DNA of 28,451 nt, taken from NCBI GenBank assembly GCA_958348225.1, contig CATVYG010000032.1:1-28451 (forward strand), in the 5' to 3' direction. Made by a program: the position numbers and the translations under genes. Source of the stretch: an uncultured Collinsella sp. GTDB taxonomy: Bacteria; Actinomycetota; Coriobacteriia; Coriobacteriales; Coriobacteriaceae. The stretch's first letter is position 1. The number at the start of each line of letters is the position of its first letter. Below, piece by piece: positions 1 to 8,005 of the stretch. The notes beneath the pieces were generated by a model that ran no database searches, was not told the DNA's origin, and saw only the letters and a list, made by a program, of their open reading frames with translations.

Positions 1-57
1 GCAGGTAGATGGCTCGCAAATGTAACAAAAACCGGTGTATGGTCGAGCATCCCGGGC

Positions 58-78
58 TAAACGTAGTAAATGGGCATA
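58..78 (+). repeat. single partial arm of a dispersed inverted-repeat element
   Basis: The stretch starting TAAACGTAGTAAATGGGC closely matches the arms of the inverted-repeat element found at 27053-27214 (TAAACGTAGTAGAT followed by RGGCC). No partner arm is visible here because the window starts just upstream. It may be a decayed or cut-off copy. Confidence 0.4.
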
Positions 79-120
79 GTTTTGATATGTCACTCATACA
101 GTCACAGCGAAAATGAGCCC

Positions 121-163
121 AAAAGATGAAAAAGCGCCCGCCGGCGGTGGTGCCGGCGGGCGC
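121..163 (-). terminator. rho-independent terminator of galM
   Basis: A perfect 12-bp GC-rich stem (134-145 pairing with 152-163, loop GGTGGT) is followed on the minus strand by a T-rich tract (TTTTTCATCTTTT). It lies 28 bp beyond the galM stop codon. Confidence 0.85.
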
Positions 164-190
164 TGCTGTGCGATATGTCGCATTGTGGGC

Positions 191-1243
191 TTAGTGCCTC
201 ATAAAGTGGTACTCGATCACATTGCTGTAGGGGTGACCCGGGCCCACAATGCCCTGCGGGAACAGCGGCTGGTGCGGCGTGTCGGGGTACATCTCGGCTT
301 CGAGGGCAAAGCCGGCGCCCCAACCATAGTTGGCGTCGTCCTTGGCGTGCTCGTCGCCCAGCCAGTTGCCGGTGTAGAGCTGCACGCCCGGGGCGGTGGT
401 GAAGTAGTCCAGCTCACGGCCGGTCCACATCTCCTCAACATGCAGGGCGCGACGCAGGTTGCGCCCGTACTGATAGCCATCGATGCACAGGCAGTGATCG
501 TAGCCACGGGCTTGCTTAATCTGCGGGTCGTCGGCCTCCATGCCGGGTGCGACGGGGCGCAGCTCGCGGAAGTCAAACGGTGTTCCCTCGACCGGAGCAA
601 TCTCGCCGGTGGGGATGTTCTGCTCGTTAATGGGCAGGTAGTGAGCAGCGTTAGCAACAAAGAAGTGCTCACAGTCCATGCCGGCGTTATGACCGGCAAG
701 GTTAAAGTACGTGTGGTTGGTCATGGACACGTAGGTGGCGCGGTCGCTCTCGCAGCCATACTCGATGCGAAAGACGCCGGTGCGTGTAACGGTAAACACG
801 GCCGTAAAGGTGCGGTTGCCGGGAAGGCCCAGTTCGCCATCCTCAAGCGAGGTGGTCATGCGCACGGCGTTATGGGCCTCGTCGAGCTCAACGTCCCACA
901 CGCGTTTATGCAGACCGTGCTCAAGATCGCTGTGCAGGTTGTTGGCGCCCTCGTTGGCGGGCATATGCCAGTCCGTGCCGTCGATGGTAATCGTGGCGCC
1001 CGCGGTGCGGTTGGCCACGGGGCCGATGGTCGCGCCAAAGCAGGCGGGGTTGTCAAAGTAATCCTCGAGCTTATCGAAGCCCAGCACCACATCGCGCACG
1101 TTGCCGGGAATGTCGGGCACATCGATACCCAGCACGGTGGCGCCATAGTCCATAATGCGAACGCAGATCTCGGGCCCGTTGAGGGTGTAACGATGAACGG
1201 GGGTGCCGCACGGCGCGGTGCCGAAAAGCTCGGAAGTGATCAT
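191..1243 (-). CDS. galM: aldose 1-epimerase (galactose mutarotase)
   Basis: The protein of 350 residues interconverts alpha and beta anomers of free aldoses such as galactose or glucose in the cytoplasm. It has the layout of the GalM family: an N-terminal beta sandwich with NRTAGA, a central NHTYFNLAGH that holds the general acid histidine, a GYDHC segment, and a C-terminal FALEAEMYPDTPH that holds the catalytic glutamate. The family length is about 340-350 residues, so it looks complete. The start at 1243 (MITSELFG) was chosen because TAGGAACC lies just upstream. An earlier in-frame start at 1303 would add 20 residues that do not look like the family. It diverges from the DeoR gene and has its own terminator. 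Whether galactose or glucose is the main substrate cannot be told from sequence. Confidence 0.93.
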   Translation of the reverse strand: MITSELFGTAPCGTPVHRYTLNGPEICVRIMDYGATVLGIDVPDIPGNVRDVVLGFDKLEDYFDNPACFGATIGPVANRTAGATITIDGTDWHMPANEGANNLHSDLEHGLHKRVWDVELDEAHNAVRMTTSLEDGELGLPGNRTFTAVFTVTRTGVFRIEYGCESDRATYVSMTNHTYFNLAGHNAGMDCEHFFVANAAHYLPINEQNIPTGEIAPVEGTPFDFRELRPVAPGMEADDPQIKQARGYDHCLCIDGYQYGRNLRRALHVEEMWTGRELDYFTTAPGVQLYTGNWLGDEHAKDDANYGWGAGFALEAEMYPDTPHQPLFPQGIVGPGHPYSNVIEYHFMRH

Positions 1244-1388
1244 TTGGTTCCTAACATCGAGGTATTTCCGACAAACTGTAGCGCGAACAGGCGAGATTAT
1301 CACTACACCCCACTAAAGCAGAGGGTATTTTTCTCAAAAAAGTGATGATTGGAGCTGTGCGGGCATTCATTTTTGACGCGCACGAGTC

Positions 1389-1397
1389 TGATACAAT
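1389..1397 (+). promoter_or_regulatory. candidate extended -10 promoter of the DeoR gene
   Basis: TGATACAAT fits an extended -10 (TG, one base, TACAAT) 52 bases upstream of the GTG start. A TTGACG at 1373-1378 lies only 13 bases upstream, too close for a standard -35, so the extended -10 reading is preferred. Confidence 0.4.
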
Positions 1398-1449
1398 TTG
1401 TTCGTTACTGTTTGAATGATATGCGCGCAAAGAACGGCGAGGATTCATC

Positions 1450-2214
1450 GTGATTAAGGCAGAGCGACAGGATAAGGTTCGTCAGCTGCTCGAGGAGCAG
1501 GGCACGGTCTCGGTCAAGGAGATTTCGGATGCACTGGGCGTCTCGGATATGACGATCCGCCGCGATCTTGAGGAGCTTGCGAGCCTGGGCGAGATCGAGC
1601 GCGTGCACGGCGGCGCCCGCAGTGCACAGGGCCGTCCACATGCTATGTTGCGCCACGAGTATTCGCACAGCGAAAAGCGTACCAAGCATGCCGAGGAAAA
1701 GCTGCAGATCGCGCGCCGTGCCGTTGAGCTCATCGAGGAGGGCTCGACCATCTTTTTGGGTACGGGCACCACGGTTGAGCAGATGGCCTCGATGCTGCCG
1801 GCGTTCCGCCTGCGCATCGTGACCAATTCGCTTTCGGTGTTTAACTTGCTCGAGGCGCGCGAAGACTGCGACCTGTGCCTCGTGGGCGGTATGTACCGTC
1901 GCCGCACCGCCGCTTTTGTGGGGCCAACGGCCGAGGATACCCTGCGTGCGTTGGGTATCGATGCGGCGTTTATCGGCGCCAACGGCATTCTGGATGGCGA
2001 CGTATCTACGTCCAACATGGACGAGGGCCGTATCCAACAGCTCGCTTTTAGCAAGGCAGACTCGCGCTATCTGATCGCCGACTCCAGCAAGATTGGCAAG
2101 CGCGACTTCTACACCTTCTGCCGCCTGGACAATTTGGACGCCGTGGTGTGCGAGCCGGGTATTGCCGCCGAGGACCGCGCCGCCATCGAGGAGCACACGC
2201 AGGTCATTTGTTAG
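1450..2214 (+). CDS. DeoR/GlpR-family transcriptional repressor
   Basis: This is a sugar-responsive DNA-binding repressor of 254 residues, complete for the family. An N-terminal winged helix-turn-helix (about residues 6-58: VSVKEISDALGVSDMTIRRD, then IERVHGGA) is followed by the DeoR sensor domain with GTGTTVEQMA, TNSL, LVGGMYRRRTAAFVGP, DAAFIGANGI and DSSKIGKRDF. The sensor in this family binds phosphorylated sugars. The start is GTG at 1450 with GGCGAGGA upstream. It diverges from galM across about 200 bp, so control of galM and of itself is the simplest inference. LacR of lactic acid bacteria belongs to the same family and controls lactose/tagatose genes, so a link to the lac cassettes in this window is possible but not shown. 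Confidence 0.92.
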   Translation: MIKAERQDKVRQLLEEQGTVSVKEISDALGVSDMTIRRDLEELASLGEIERVHGGARSAQGRPHAMLRHEYSHSEKRTKHAEEKLQIARRAVELIEEGSTIFLGTGTTVEQMASMLPAFRLRIVTNSLSVFNLLEAREDCDLCLVGGMYRRRTAAFVGPTAEDTLRALGIDAAFIGANGILDGDVSTSNMDEGRIQQLAFSKADSRYLIADSSKIGKRDFYTFCRLDNLDAVVCEPGIAAEDRAAIEEHTQVIC

Positions 2215-2255
2215 CAAGCGCTGCGGGAGATCGGACCAAGTATTCAGTTTGTGGG

Positions 2256-2561
2256 CTAGACCAGGCGGCCGTAGTCCTGTGACTGATGAAAGACATGGGC
2301 GATATAGATCGTATCGCGCTCAAACTTGTAAAGACACACGTATTTGTTGACGGTAAACGATCGATAATTGCGTGCCGCCAGCTCTCGTATGTGGGAGAGG
2401 GGCCGTAGGAGCGGCTGCTCGCGAAGCAGGTCAAGCTGATATTCAAACTCAGCAACAAAATTGCCTGCTGCACGTGGGTTCATAAGGATTTGAGCAAGGT
2501 ATCTGACAATAGCCTCGTATTCATATTGTGCGCTTTCGAGTATTACGACGTTATAGGCCAT
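2256..2561 (-). CDS. type II toxin, RelE/ParE superfamily
   Basis: The small basic protein of 101 residues has the fold pattern of RelE/ParE toxins: two N-terminal helices (SAQYEYEAIVRYL to LLREQP), then LRELAARNYRSFTVNKYVCLYKFERD and a final strand TIYIAHVFHQSQDY. RelE members cut mRNA at the ribosome and ParE members poison gyrase. The sequence alone does not tell which applies. Its start codon overlaps the end of the antitoxin gene by 11 bases (ATGGCCTATAA contains the antitoxin stop), which implies translational coupling. It is convergent with the DeoR gene and separated from it by about 40 bp, with no clear terminator. Confidence 0.88.
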   Translation of the reverse strand: MAYNVVILESAQYEYEAIVRYLAQILMNPRAAGNFVAEFEYQLDLLREQPLLRPLSHIRELAARNYRSFTVNKYVCLYKFERDTIYIAHVFHQSQDYGRLV

Positions 2562-2817
2562 ATTTGTCTCGTATCGCGGTCGCGAAGGAGTCGTAGTCGC
2601 TGTAGTCGCCTTGCGATATCTCGTCTTCTGCCAACATCATACGAGACAGCAGCTTGGCTTTGGCGATTTCGTCTTGCATGAGACGATACTGGTCGCTGCT
2701 GATGCAGTGCATGGCCTCATAGCCGTTCTTAGTTACGGTGACGTCGCGCTCGGACTCAACAAGCGCGGTAAATGCAGCGGTGTCCTTCATGTCTCGGACG
2801 GGCACACAGGTGGGCAT
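2551..2817 (-). CDS. type II antitoxin, Phd/YefM family
   Basis: The protein of 88 residues neutralises the neighbouring RelE/ParE toxin and normally represses the operon. The N-terminal part VPVRDMKDTAAFTALVE followed by VTVTKNGYEAMHCIS is the typical Phd/YefM DNA-binding domain. The acidic C-terminus (DEISQGDYSDYDSF) would be the toxin-binding tail. The start at 2817 was chosen because a strong AAAGGAGG lies 6 bases upstream. The longer reading from 2880 would run through the promoter. The order antitoxin then toxin, with an 11-base overlap, is standard for such pairs. Confidence 0.88.
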   Translation of the reverse strand: MPTCVPVRDMKDTAAFTALVESERDVTVTKNGYEAMHCISSDQYRLMQDEIAKAKLLSRMMLAEDEISQGDYSDYDSFATAIRDKYGL

Positions 2818-2843
2818 AGGTACCTCCTTTGCGTTGGGACACA

Positions 2844-2880
2844 ATTGTACCACGCCTTGACAAGAATTCGGTACCGTCAA
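2844..2880 (-). promoter_or_regulatory. promoter and candidate operator of the toxin-antitoxin operon
   Basis: On the minus strand TGGTACAAT (2844-2852) is an extended -10. Just upstream, 2857-2880 forms an interrupted inverted repeat, TTGAC on one side and GTCAA on the other. Such repeats beside the -10 are expected for antitoxin autorepression. No protein footprint can be inferred directly. Confidence 0.45.
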
Positions 2881-2885
2881 ATTGT

Positions 2886-2898
2886 CTCAATCTGTAAC
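2886..2898 (+). repeat. left copy of a 13-bp direct repeat bounding the island (candidate attL)
   Basis: CTCAATCTGTAAC occurs here and again exactly at 11561-11573. It is the arm of the palindromic repeat family seen elsewhere in the window, but here only one arm is present. The excisionase-like gene begins 34 bp to the right. Confidence 0.45.
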
Positions 2899-2931
2899 GG
2901 GTGGGTGTGATCGGAGAGTCTGAGGGTCTTT

Positions 2932-3171
2932 ATGGGTGGAGCAAACGGCGTGACATGCGCTGTTGAATCCGTACGCCCGCTTGCGTTTTCGAGTGAAGAG
3001 GCAGCAAAGTTGATTGGCGTAAGCGCGAAGACCCTTGCAAATTGGCGCTGTCCTAGTAAGGGGCCGGAGTACATTCGCCTCGGCAAATCCTCGCGATCCC
3101 ATGTTCTTTATTGTTACGATGATCATGAGGCTTGGCTGCACTCTCTGCGCCAGCAGGCCAAGGTAAATTGA
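2932..3171 (+). CDS. excisionase-like helix-turn-helix protein
   Basis: The protein of 79 residues has a MerR/excisionase-type domain (HTH_17 class): LAFSSEEAAKLIGVSAKTLANW (residues about 17-38), then GPEYIRLGKSSRSHVLYCYDDHEAWL, which is the usual wing and final helix ending in an aromatic-rich W/L stretch. Family members are excisionases that direct excision of integrated elements, or small regulators. It sits at the left edge of the accessory island beside the candidate attachment repeat, which fits an excisionase role. No integrase gene is present in the window, so excision would need an enzyme from elsewhere, or the element is stranded. The ribosome site is weak (GAGGGTC). Confidence 0.75.
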   Translation: MGGANGVTCAVESVRPLAFSSEEAAKLIGVSAKTLANWRCPSKGPEYIRLGKSSRSHVLYCYDDHEAWLHSLRQQAKVN

Positions 3172-3548
3172 TTGATAGCTGTTGGGCGCGGACAATATCG
3201 TTTGGACGGGTAAAGCATGGTTCCATGCTCCGCGTTGCTAATTGCGCCGCTGCGTCATTTGTGAAATGGAATGATTGATGATGGAGAGGCGTGAGGTTCT
3301 TGGCTTGCCGCTTTTCACTTGGACTAATGACTGCGGCGGCAGAAAAATGTCCTGGCGAACGACTATCGTATAGAACGCAGCGGTGGTTAGATGGGTCTTC
3401 GCGGTTTGAGTGGTACATGGATTGTCGGATGTGGGAGACGTGAGAAACCCATGGTTTGGGGCAAGGTTGCTATTCTGACGAGTTTATCTCTTCATCCCTG
3501 TGGCAAAATGAGGACATATTGTCCTGTTATCTATCCAGAAGGTGCGTC
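3172..3548. other. gene-free leader upstream of the methyltransferase
   Basis: No convincing gene is seen in these 377 bases. A short inverted repeat AGCATGG/CCATGCT lies at 3214-3229. A palindrome lies at 3511-3525 and is listed separately. The stretch probably carries the promoter of the restriction-modification genes, but no clear -35/-10 pair stands out. Confidence 0.5.
3511..3525 (+). promoter_or_regulatory. candidate operator for the HTH-methyltransferase
   Basis: AGGACATATTGTCCT is a 6-3-6 inverted repeat that ends 23 bases before the methyltransferase start codon. The methyltransferase has an N-terminal XRE domain, so this is a natural candidate for autorepression. Binding is inferred, not shown. 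Confidence 0.45.
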
Positions 3549-4721
3549 ATGCAATTATCAGCAGATGAGGTAAAGGCCAAGAGACAGGAGCTCGGCTTGA
3601 CTCAGAAGGAATTCGCCGCTGCCCTAGGCATGGGCCCCAACGGCGAGCGAACGGTGCGCCGCTGGGAGGCAGGCGAAACAAGGCCCACCGCAGCCGAGTC
3701 GAAGTACATCTCCACCCTCGGCCATCGCGCCCCCTTTGCACCCGCAGGGGAGGGGAAGCCTGCCTTCACCTTCATCGACCTGTTCGCGGGCATCGGCGGG
3801 ATCCGCATGCCGTTCCAGGAGCTGGGCGGCAGGTGCGTCTTCTCCTGCGAGTGGGATAAGTTTGCGCAGAAGACCTACCGCATGAACTACGGCGAAACCC
3901 CGGCGGGGGACATCCGTGAGGTCGCCGCTTCAGACATCCCCGACTTCGACGTGCTGCTCGCTGGCTTTCCATGCCAGCCGTTCTCGCTTGCGGGTGTGTC
4001 CAAGAAGCGCTCCCTTGGTCGCGCTACGGGCTTCGAAGACAAGACGCAGGGCACGCTCTTCTTCGAGGTTGCACGCATCCTGAACGAGAAGCGCCCGAAG
4101 GCGTTCCTGCTCGAGAACGTGAAGAATCTGATCAGTCACGACAGGGGCAGAACGTTCGACGTCATCATGCAGGTCCTCCAGGACGAGCTCGGTTACCACG
4201 TTCACTACAAGGTTCTGGACTCCAAGGGTTGGACATGCCAGCACCGCGAGCGCATCTACATTGTTGGCTTTCGCGACGATGTGGAGTTCTCTTGGGACGA
4301 CCTCGACTGCCCGAACAGTGGTCAGAAAGCCGCGGAGATTCTGGAGGAGGATGCGGACGCGAGGTACGTGCTCTCCGACAAGCTGTGGTCATATTTGAAA
4401 GCATACAAGGCCAAGCACGAGGCCGCCGGCAACGGGTTCGGCTACGGTCTTATCACTCCATCGGACACCACGAGGACGCTCTCCGCACGCTATCATAAGG
4501 ACGGTAGTGAGATCTTGGTCTCGCGCGGCGAGGGCGAGAACCCCCGTAAGCTGACCCCTAGAGAGTGCGCGCGCTTGCAGGGATTTCCCGACCGGTTCAT
4601 AATCCCGGTCTCCGACACACAGGCCTACCGCCAGTTCGGCAATTCGGTGACGGTCCCTGTAATACGGTCGGTGGCCAAGCTCATGATGGGAGCGTGTCAG
4701 GATGGATTACGGGGCGCTTAG
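3549..4721 (+). CDS. DNA cytosine-5 methyltransferase with N-terminal XRE domain (Dcm/M.EcoRII-like)
   Basis: The protein of 390 residues methylates cytosine at C5 to protect host DNA from the partner nuclease. Residues about 5-55 form an XRE helix-turn-helix (LTQKEFAAALGMG, then TVRRWEAGETRP). The catalytic domain then shows the classical motifs in order: I (FIDLFAGIGGIR, about 75-86), IV with catalytic cysteine in PCQ (141-143), VI ENV (189-191), VIII QHRER (231-235), IX (LTPRECARLQGF) and X (FGNSVTVPV). The target-recognition part (about 290-325: KHEAAGNGFGYG, then RTLSARYHKDGSEIL) strongly resembles that of Dcm and M.EcoRII, so CCWGG is the likely target. ATG at 3549 is chosen because it has AGAAGGTG upstream and starts the XRE domain. 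It overlaps the nuclease gene by 20 bases. Confidence 0.93.
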   Translation: MQLSADEVKAKRQELGLTQKEFAAALGMGPNGERTVRRWEAGETRPTAAESKYISTLGHRAPFAPAGEGKPAFTFIDLFAGIGGIRMPFQELGGRCVFSCEWDKFAQKTYRMNYGETPAGDIREVAASDIPDFDVLLAGFPCQPFSLAGVSKKRSLGRATGFEDKTQGTLFFEVARILNEKRPKAFLLENVKNLISHDRGRTFDVIMQVLQDELGYHVHYKVLDSKGWTCQHRERIYIVGFRDDVEFSWDDLDCPNSGQKAAEILEEDADARYVLSDKLWSYLKAYKAKHEAAGNGFGYGLITPSDTTRTLSARYHKDGSEILVSRGEGENPRKLTPRECARLQGFPDRFIIPVSDTQAYRQFGNSVTVPVIRSVAKLMMGACQDGLRGA

Positions 4722-5919
4722 CAGCTACTTCGACGGCGCGGTCTCGAAGACCCTCGCGGACGTCGATATCGACGCAGGTAGGAGTAATCAGCACGAGTTC
4801 AACGGCACGCTGCCGCTGAGGTCGCTGTTCGGTGACGACGACATCCGCGACATCCGCACCACGTTCGCCTACATGTGCGACGAGGCGGAGCCGGAGATGT
4901 GCGACGGGACCGTGACTTGGTACGATGCGCGCCGCAAACATCCCACGAGAACCGAGTACCGTCTCTACTACAAGGACAACCCCGCCATCAGACAGGCATC
5001 CGCTGGCGACCTCATGGTGGTCGCCAACTCCGATGACCTCGGGCTGCTCATCATCTTCGCTAAAAAAGGCTCGACCATCGAGTCGCAGCTGAGGTGGCTG
5101 TTCGGCTTCGAGGAGCCCGACCGCTCGGGCTATGCCGTATCAAAGGGCGAGCGCAACCGTATCGGTGCGGTGGCCTCGCGCATCCTCGGCATGATTGGTA
5201 TCGAGACGCGCGCTCCCTTGAGCGCGGATATCTACTTGGACGATATGGTCAAGAGGTTTGGACATACGTTTCCGAAGGGCATCGACTTTACGGAGTACTC
5301 CATCTCAACCCTTGAAGGTCTCGACTGGGCGGATGACCCCGATCGAAGCCTGCTCGCGTGCTACGAGCGCGAGGAATTGCTGTTCAAGGTGTTTGAGCGC
5401 CATCTGCTTGAGAGAGACCTTGCGCCCTATTTGAACGGCCAGCTCGACGTCGACGGCATTCTGAAGACCACCATGTCGACCTTCCAGCGCAGGAAGTCCC
5501 GCGCGGGCACAGCGTTCGAGCACCAGCTTGAGTTCCTGTTCAAGGGTAGGGGAATCCGATACTCCGCACAGCCCTACACCGAGGGAAAGTCGAAGCCGGA
5601 CTTCATTTTTCCGTCAATCGAGTGCTACCGGGATGAGGGGTTCCCCTCCTCGAGCCTTACGATGCTCGGTGCGAAGACGACCATCAAGGAGCGCTGGAGG
5701 CAGGTGCTCGAGGAGGCGAACCGCATCGAGCGTAAGCACCTTATCACGCTGGAGCCCGCCGTGAGCGTGGACTACACGAACGCCATGCGTGACAGCAAGC
5801 TCCAGCTCGTCATCCCCTCCCAGCTTTTCCCCACCTACACGCCTTCACAGCAAGAATGGCTCATGGATGTGGGAGGCTTCTGCGAGATGGTCGAGGAGAG
5901 GCAACGGGTACTTGACTAG
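4702..5919 (+). CDS. type II restriction endonuclease, EcoRII family
   Basis: The protein of 405 residues is almost exactly the length of EcoRII (404). The C-terminal half carries the EcoRII-type PD-(D/E)XK core: RRKSRAGTAFEHQLEFLF (about 263-280, glutamate near 273), EGKSKPDFIFPS (Asp300), then LGAKTTIKERWRQVLEEA (Lys325) and a conserved HLITLEPAVS. The N-terminal part (about 1-180) would be the EcoRII effector-binding domain that holds the enzyme inactive until a second site is bound. EcoRII cuts before CCWGG and needs two or more sites. That specificity is inferred here from both partners. The 20-base overlap with the methyltransferase gene means that the nuclease is translated after, and probably coupled to, the protecting enzyme. 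Confidence 0.9.
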   Translation: MDYGALSSYFDGAVSKTLADVDIDAGRSNQHEFNGTLPLRSLFGDDDIRDIRTTFAYMCDEAEPEMCDGTVTWYDARRKHPTRTEYRLYYKDNPAIRQASAGDLMVVANSDDLGLLIIFAKKGSTIESQLRWLFGFEEPDRSGYAVSKGERNRIGAVASRILGMIGIETRAPLSADIYLDDMVKRFGHTFPKGIDFTEYSISTLEGLDWADDPDRSLLACYEREELLFKVFERHLLERDLAPYLNGQLDVDGILKTTMSTFQRRKSRAGTAFEHQLEFLFKGRGIRYSAQPYTEGKSKPDFIFPSIECYRDEGFPSSSLTMLGAKTTIKERWRQVLEEANRIERKHLITLEPAVSVDYTNAMRDSKLQLVIPSQLFPTYTPSQQEWLMDVGGFCEMVEERQRVLD

Positions 5920-5957
5920 GCCGGGACAATAAGAGCGTTGAGGCGGCGCGCAAGCGC

Positions 5958-6263
5958 ATGACCATCCTGAAGGGCTCCGAAAAGATTGTGGCATCGCTCA
6001 ATCAGTTCGGCGTTGTCCGGCGCGTGAGGCGGGGGCACTACGTGATTGCAGAGCCCATCGAACTGAATGACGAGCTTACGCGGTTTTTGGTCTTTGCCGA
6101 CATGCTGGTAAACCGGTCGAGTTACCGGACGTTCCTGGAACTGCAGGACGTGGCCGAGTTGTTTCCGTTCGCGTGCCGTGTGAGCAAGGAGGAACTTGTG
6201 GCTGACGAGCGGTTCGAGGTGAACAACTTCGGCGGGGAGTTCTCGGTGGGGGTACGGGAGTAG
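5958..6263 (+). CDS. small protein of unknown function
   Basis: The reading frame encodes 101 residues. I do not recognise the family. The codon choice looks like a real gene. Residues about 8-28 (IVASLNQFGVVRRVRRGHYVI) resemble a winged helix ending in a basic wing. The C-terminus is acidic. It starts 39 bp after the nuclease gene on the same strand, so it may be co-transcribed, but its ribosome site is poor (GAGG 15 bases upstream). It is convergent with the ATPase gene: the two stop codons are only 18 bp apart and lie in a 7-bp stem (GTAGGAG 6260-6266 with CTCCTAC 6278-6284). It is too short and lacks the motifs for a Vsr endonuclease. It could be a fragment of a larger gene. Confidence 0.6.
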   Translation: MTILKGSEKIVASLNQFGVVRRVRRGHYVIAEPIELNDELTRFLVFADMLVNRSSYRTFLELQDVAELFPFACRVSKEELVADERFEVNNFGGEFSVGVRE

Positions 6264-6280
6264 GAGAGTACAGGTCACTC

Positions 6281-8005
6281 CTACGACGCAACACCTTTGC
6301 CACGCGTGAAAAGCATATCGTCAATCGAAAGCTGCAGGATTTGCAGTTTACCCTGCTCCTCGGCTGGTATCAGCGACGAATCGAGCTTCTCCTTAAGGAC
6401 TGCGACTATGTACTGGCAGTTGATTGTGCTGGCGCGTGCGATTATGTCACGCAACACCTTACCCTCGATGTTTTCAAGGACGTCATGCACTATGAAGCGC
6501 GGAGTCTTGATGCCCTTTGATTCTGCAAACTGCTGATACGCTAAATCAAATGCGGCGATGAGTGACTTGCGTGTGCCCGTGCTGGAGCCAGCGGTATCAC
6601 GTATTGCAACGGGGAACTTGTTCGACTCTTCATAGTAAACGAGCAGCGGCGATTCGTTGTTGAACTCCCTGGCAAGCGGAGTGAAGAATGCGTTAAACGC
6701 AAGCATCATTGCAGCAAAATCGTTGGATTGCGGCTCGTCGCCATCATCAGACGAGCCAAGCGATGCGATTTTTCCCTCAATGCTGGTCTGTTCTACCTCA
6801 AAGCTGTTGAGCGTATCTATTACTTCTCGGCATTTGCCGATACTGCTCGAAAGCTCAACTAGGCGTGCCTGAAGCGACTCGTACTCATCGATGAGGTCTT
6901 GCTCCACCAATGACATGAATTGGCTGTTCTGCGATGACAGTTGGCTGATTTCACGTTGCACAGATGCACGCTCGGCCTTCAGTTTTTCTGCCACACTCGC
7001 GAAATAGGCAATCTTGTTGTCGCAGAGCTGGTTGTTGAATGCGACCATCTCTTCGAAAGTTGCATTCACCATCGGGATCATCGAACAGACTTCCTCGAAA
7101 AACCGTCTGCTCAAATTAACGTCGGCTTGTCTACCGCGCTCTTGCATAGCAGTCTGCAGGGCCTCTTCATTTCGTTGCAGCCTGTAGTCTATGTCTGAGA
7201 GTTGCAGTGTCAGAGATGCGTATCGGGTGCGTGTAGCCGCGATTTCATCGCGGTTGGCCCTGTAGACATCGGCGTCGATGATGCTGTTGAGCTTGCACTG
7301 GACTTCTTCATGCTCGGCTTCGAGCCCTGCAAGTATCTGCTGCTGCTCGCTGACCGTATCGACGTTCTGGACTTTCTTATAGCGTTTGATGGACTCACGC
7401 GTCTTGTTCAAGTCCTTGTTGAGGTCGTCACGCTTTTTGTCGAGCGCCGGATCTGAGATGCCGAACAGAGCGTTGTAGACACTCCGGTAGATGGATGTGC
7501 TGCCGCTGGGAACGGTTTTGAGGAAGGAATTATCATCCCCGCCTACGGACACGCGGACAAATGAATTGATCAATTGGCGAAACGTGGGCACATTCGCTTC
7601 GTTCCCGAAAAGCAAGACATTGAGTCGTTGCTGGTAAGCTTTCTGCCCCATCTTTTCGCCGTCAATGTAGTACCTTCCATTCGGGAAGAGGTCGATTGTG
7701 AGAATCACGTCATCGCCATCGGGAAAATCCGATGTCAGTGTCATGTCGACGGCGATCTTGTTTGTGACGATGAAATCGCGTAGCTCCTCGGTCACCGTGC
7801 CCGTGTCGGCGTCTGTGTAAATGAGCTTCCTGTCCTTGGCGCCCATTGCGATATCAATGAGCTTGAGGAAGGTTGTTTTTCCAACGCGATTGTGCGATTC
7901 GGAGTCCTCGGTATCGACGATGAGGTTGGCACCCTTGTGGAATAAGACCTCGCGAACTATTTCGTCAGTTGTTGTCTTGCGAATTCTAAGCGACTTGATG
8001 AACAT
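6281..8005 (-). CDS. ABC-3C system SMC-like ATPase (DUF2326 type)
   Basis: The protein of 574 residues has a split ATPase head around a long coiled coil. The N-terminal Walker A is at about 38-45 (HNRVGKTT) after a short strand region. Residues about 165-420 are heptad-rich coil. The C-terminal half-head has STGTRKSLIAAFDLAY, a signature-like segment, and PRFIVHDVLENIE, a Walker-B-type segment. This layout matches DUF2326 proteins, which are the ATPase component of ABC-three-component conflict systems, proposed to sense invading nucleic acid and release an effector. It is the last gene of a four-gene minus-strand operon with 20-base overlap to the middle component. The ribosome site GGGAGGG lies 5 bases before ATG. 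No truncation is seen. Confidence 0.85.
   Translation of the reverse strand: MFIKSLRIRKTTTDEIVREVLFHKGANLIVDTEDSESHNRVGKTTFLKLIDIAMGAKDRKLIYTDADTGTVTEELRDFIVTNKIAVDMTLTSDFPDGDDVILTIDLFPNGRYYIDGEKMGQKAYQQRLNVLLFGNEANVPTFRQLINSFVRVSVGGDDNSFLKTVPSGSTSIYRSVYNALFGISDPALDKKRDDLNKDLNKTRESIKRYKKVQNVDTVSEQQQILAGLEAEHEEVQCKLNSIIDADVYRANRDEIAATRTRYASLTLQLSDIDYRLQRNEEALQTAMQERGRQADVNLSRRFFEEVCSMIPMVNATFEEMVAFNNQLCDNKIAYFASVAEKLKAERASVQREISQLSSQNSQFMSLVEQDLIDEYESLQARLVELSSSIGKCREVIDTLNSFEVEQTSIEGKIASLGSSDDGDEPQSNDFAAMMLAFNAFFTPLAREFNNESPLLVYYEESNKFPVAIRDTAGSSTGTRKSLIAAFDLAYQQFAESKGIKTPRFIVHDVLENIEGKVLRDIIARASTINCQYIVAVLKEKLDSSLIPAEEQGKLQILQLSIDDMLFTRGKGVAS

Noticed and set aside
113..1345. A 410-codon open frame opposite galM
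   Set aside because: It runs through the galM terminator and is antisense to a gene with all catalytic motifs.
1373..1397. TTGACG and TACAAT upstream of the DeoR gene as a standard -35/-10 pair
   Set aside because: The spacing is only 13 bases. An extended -10 alone is more likely.
3053..3418. A 121-codon minus-strand frame in the leader of the methyltransferase
   Set aside because: No ribosome site, no recognisable pattern, and overlap with the excisionase-like gene.
5958..6263. Vsr mismatch endonuclease, often found with Dcm-type enzymes
   Set aside because: Too short, and none of the expected catalytic Asp/His pattern or zinc-binding residues are visible.
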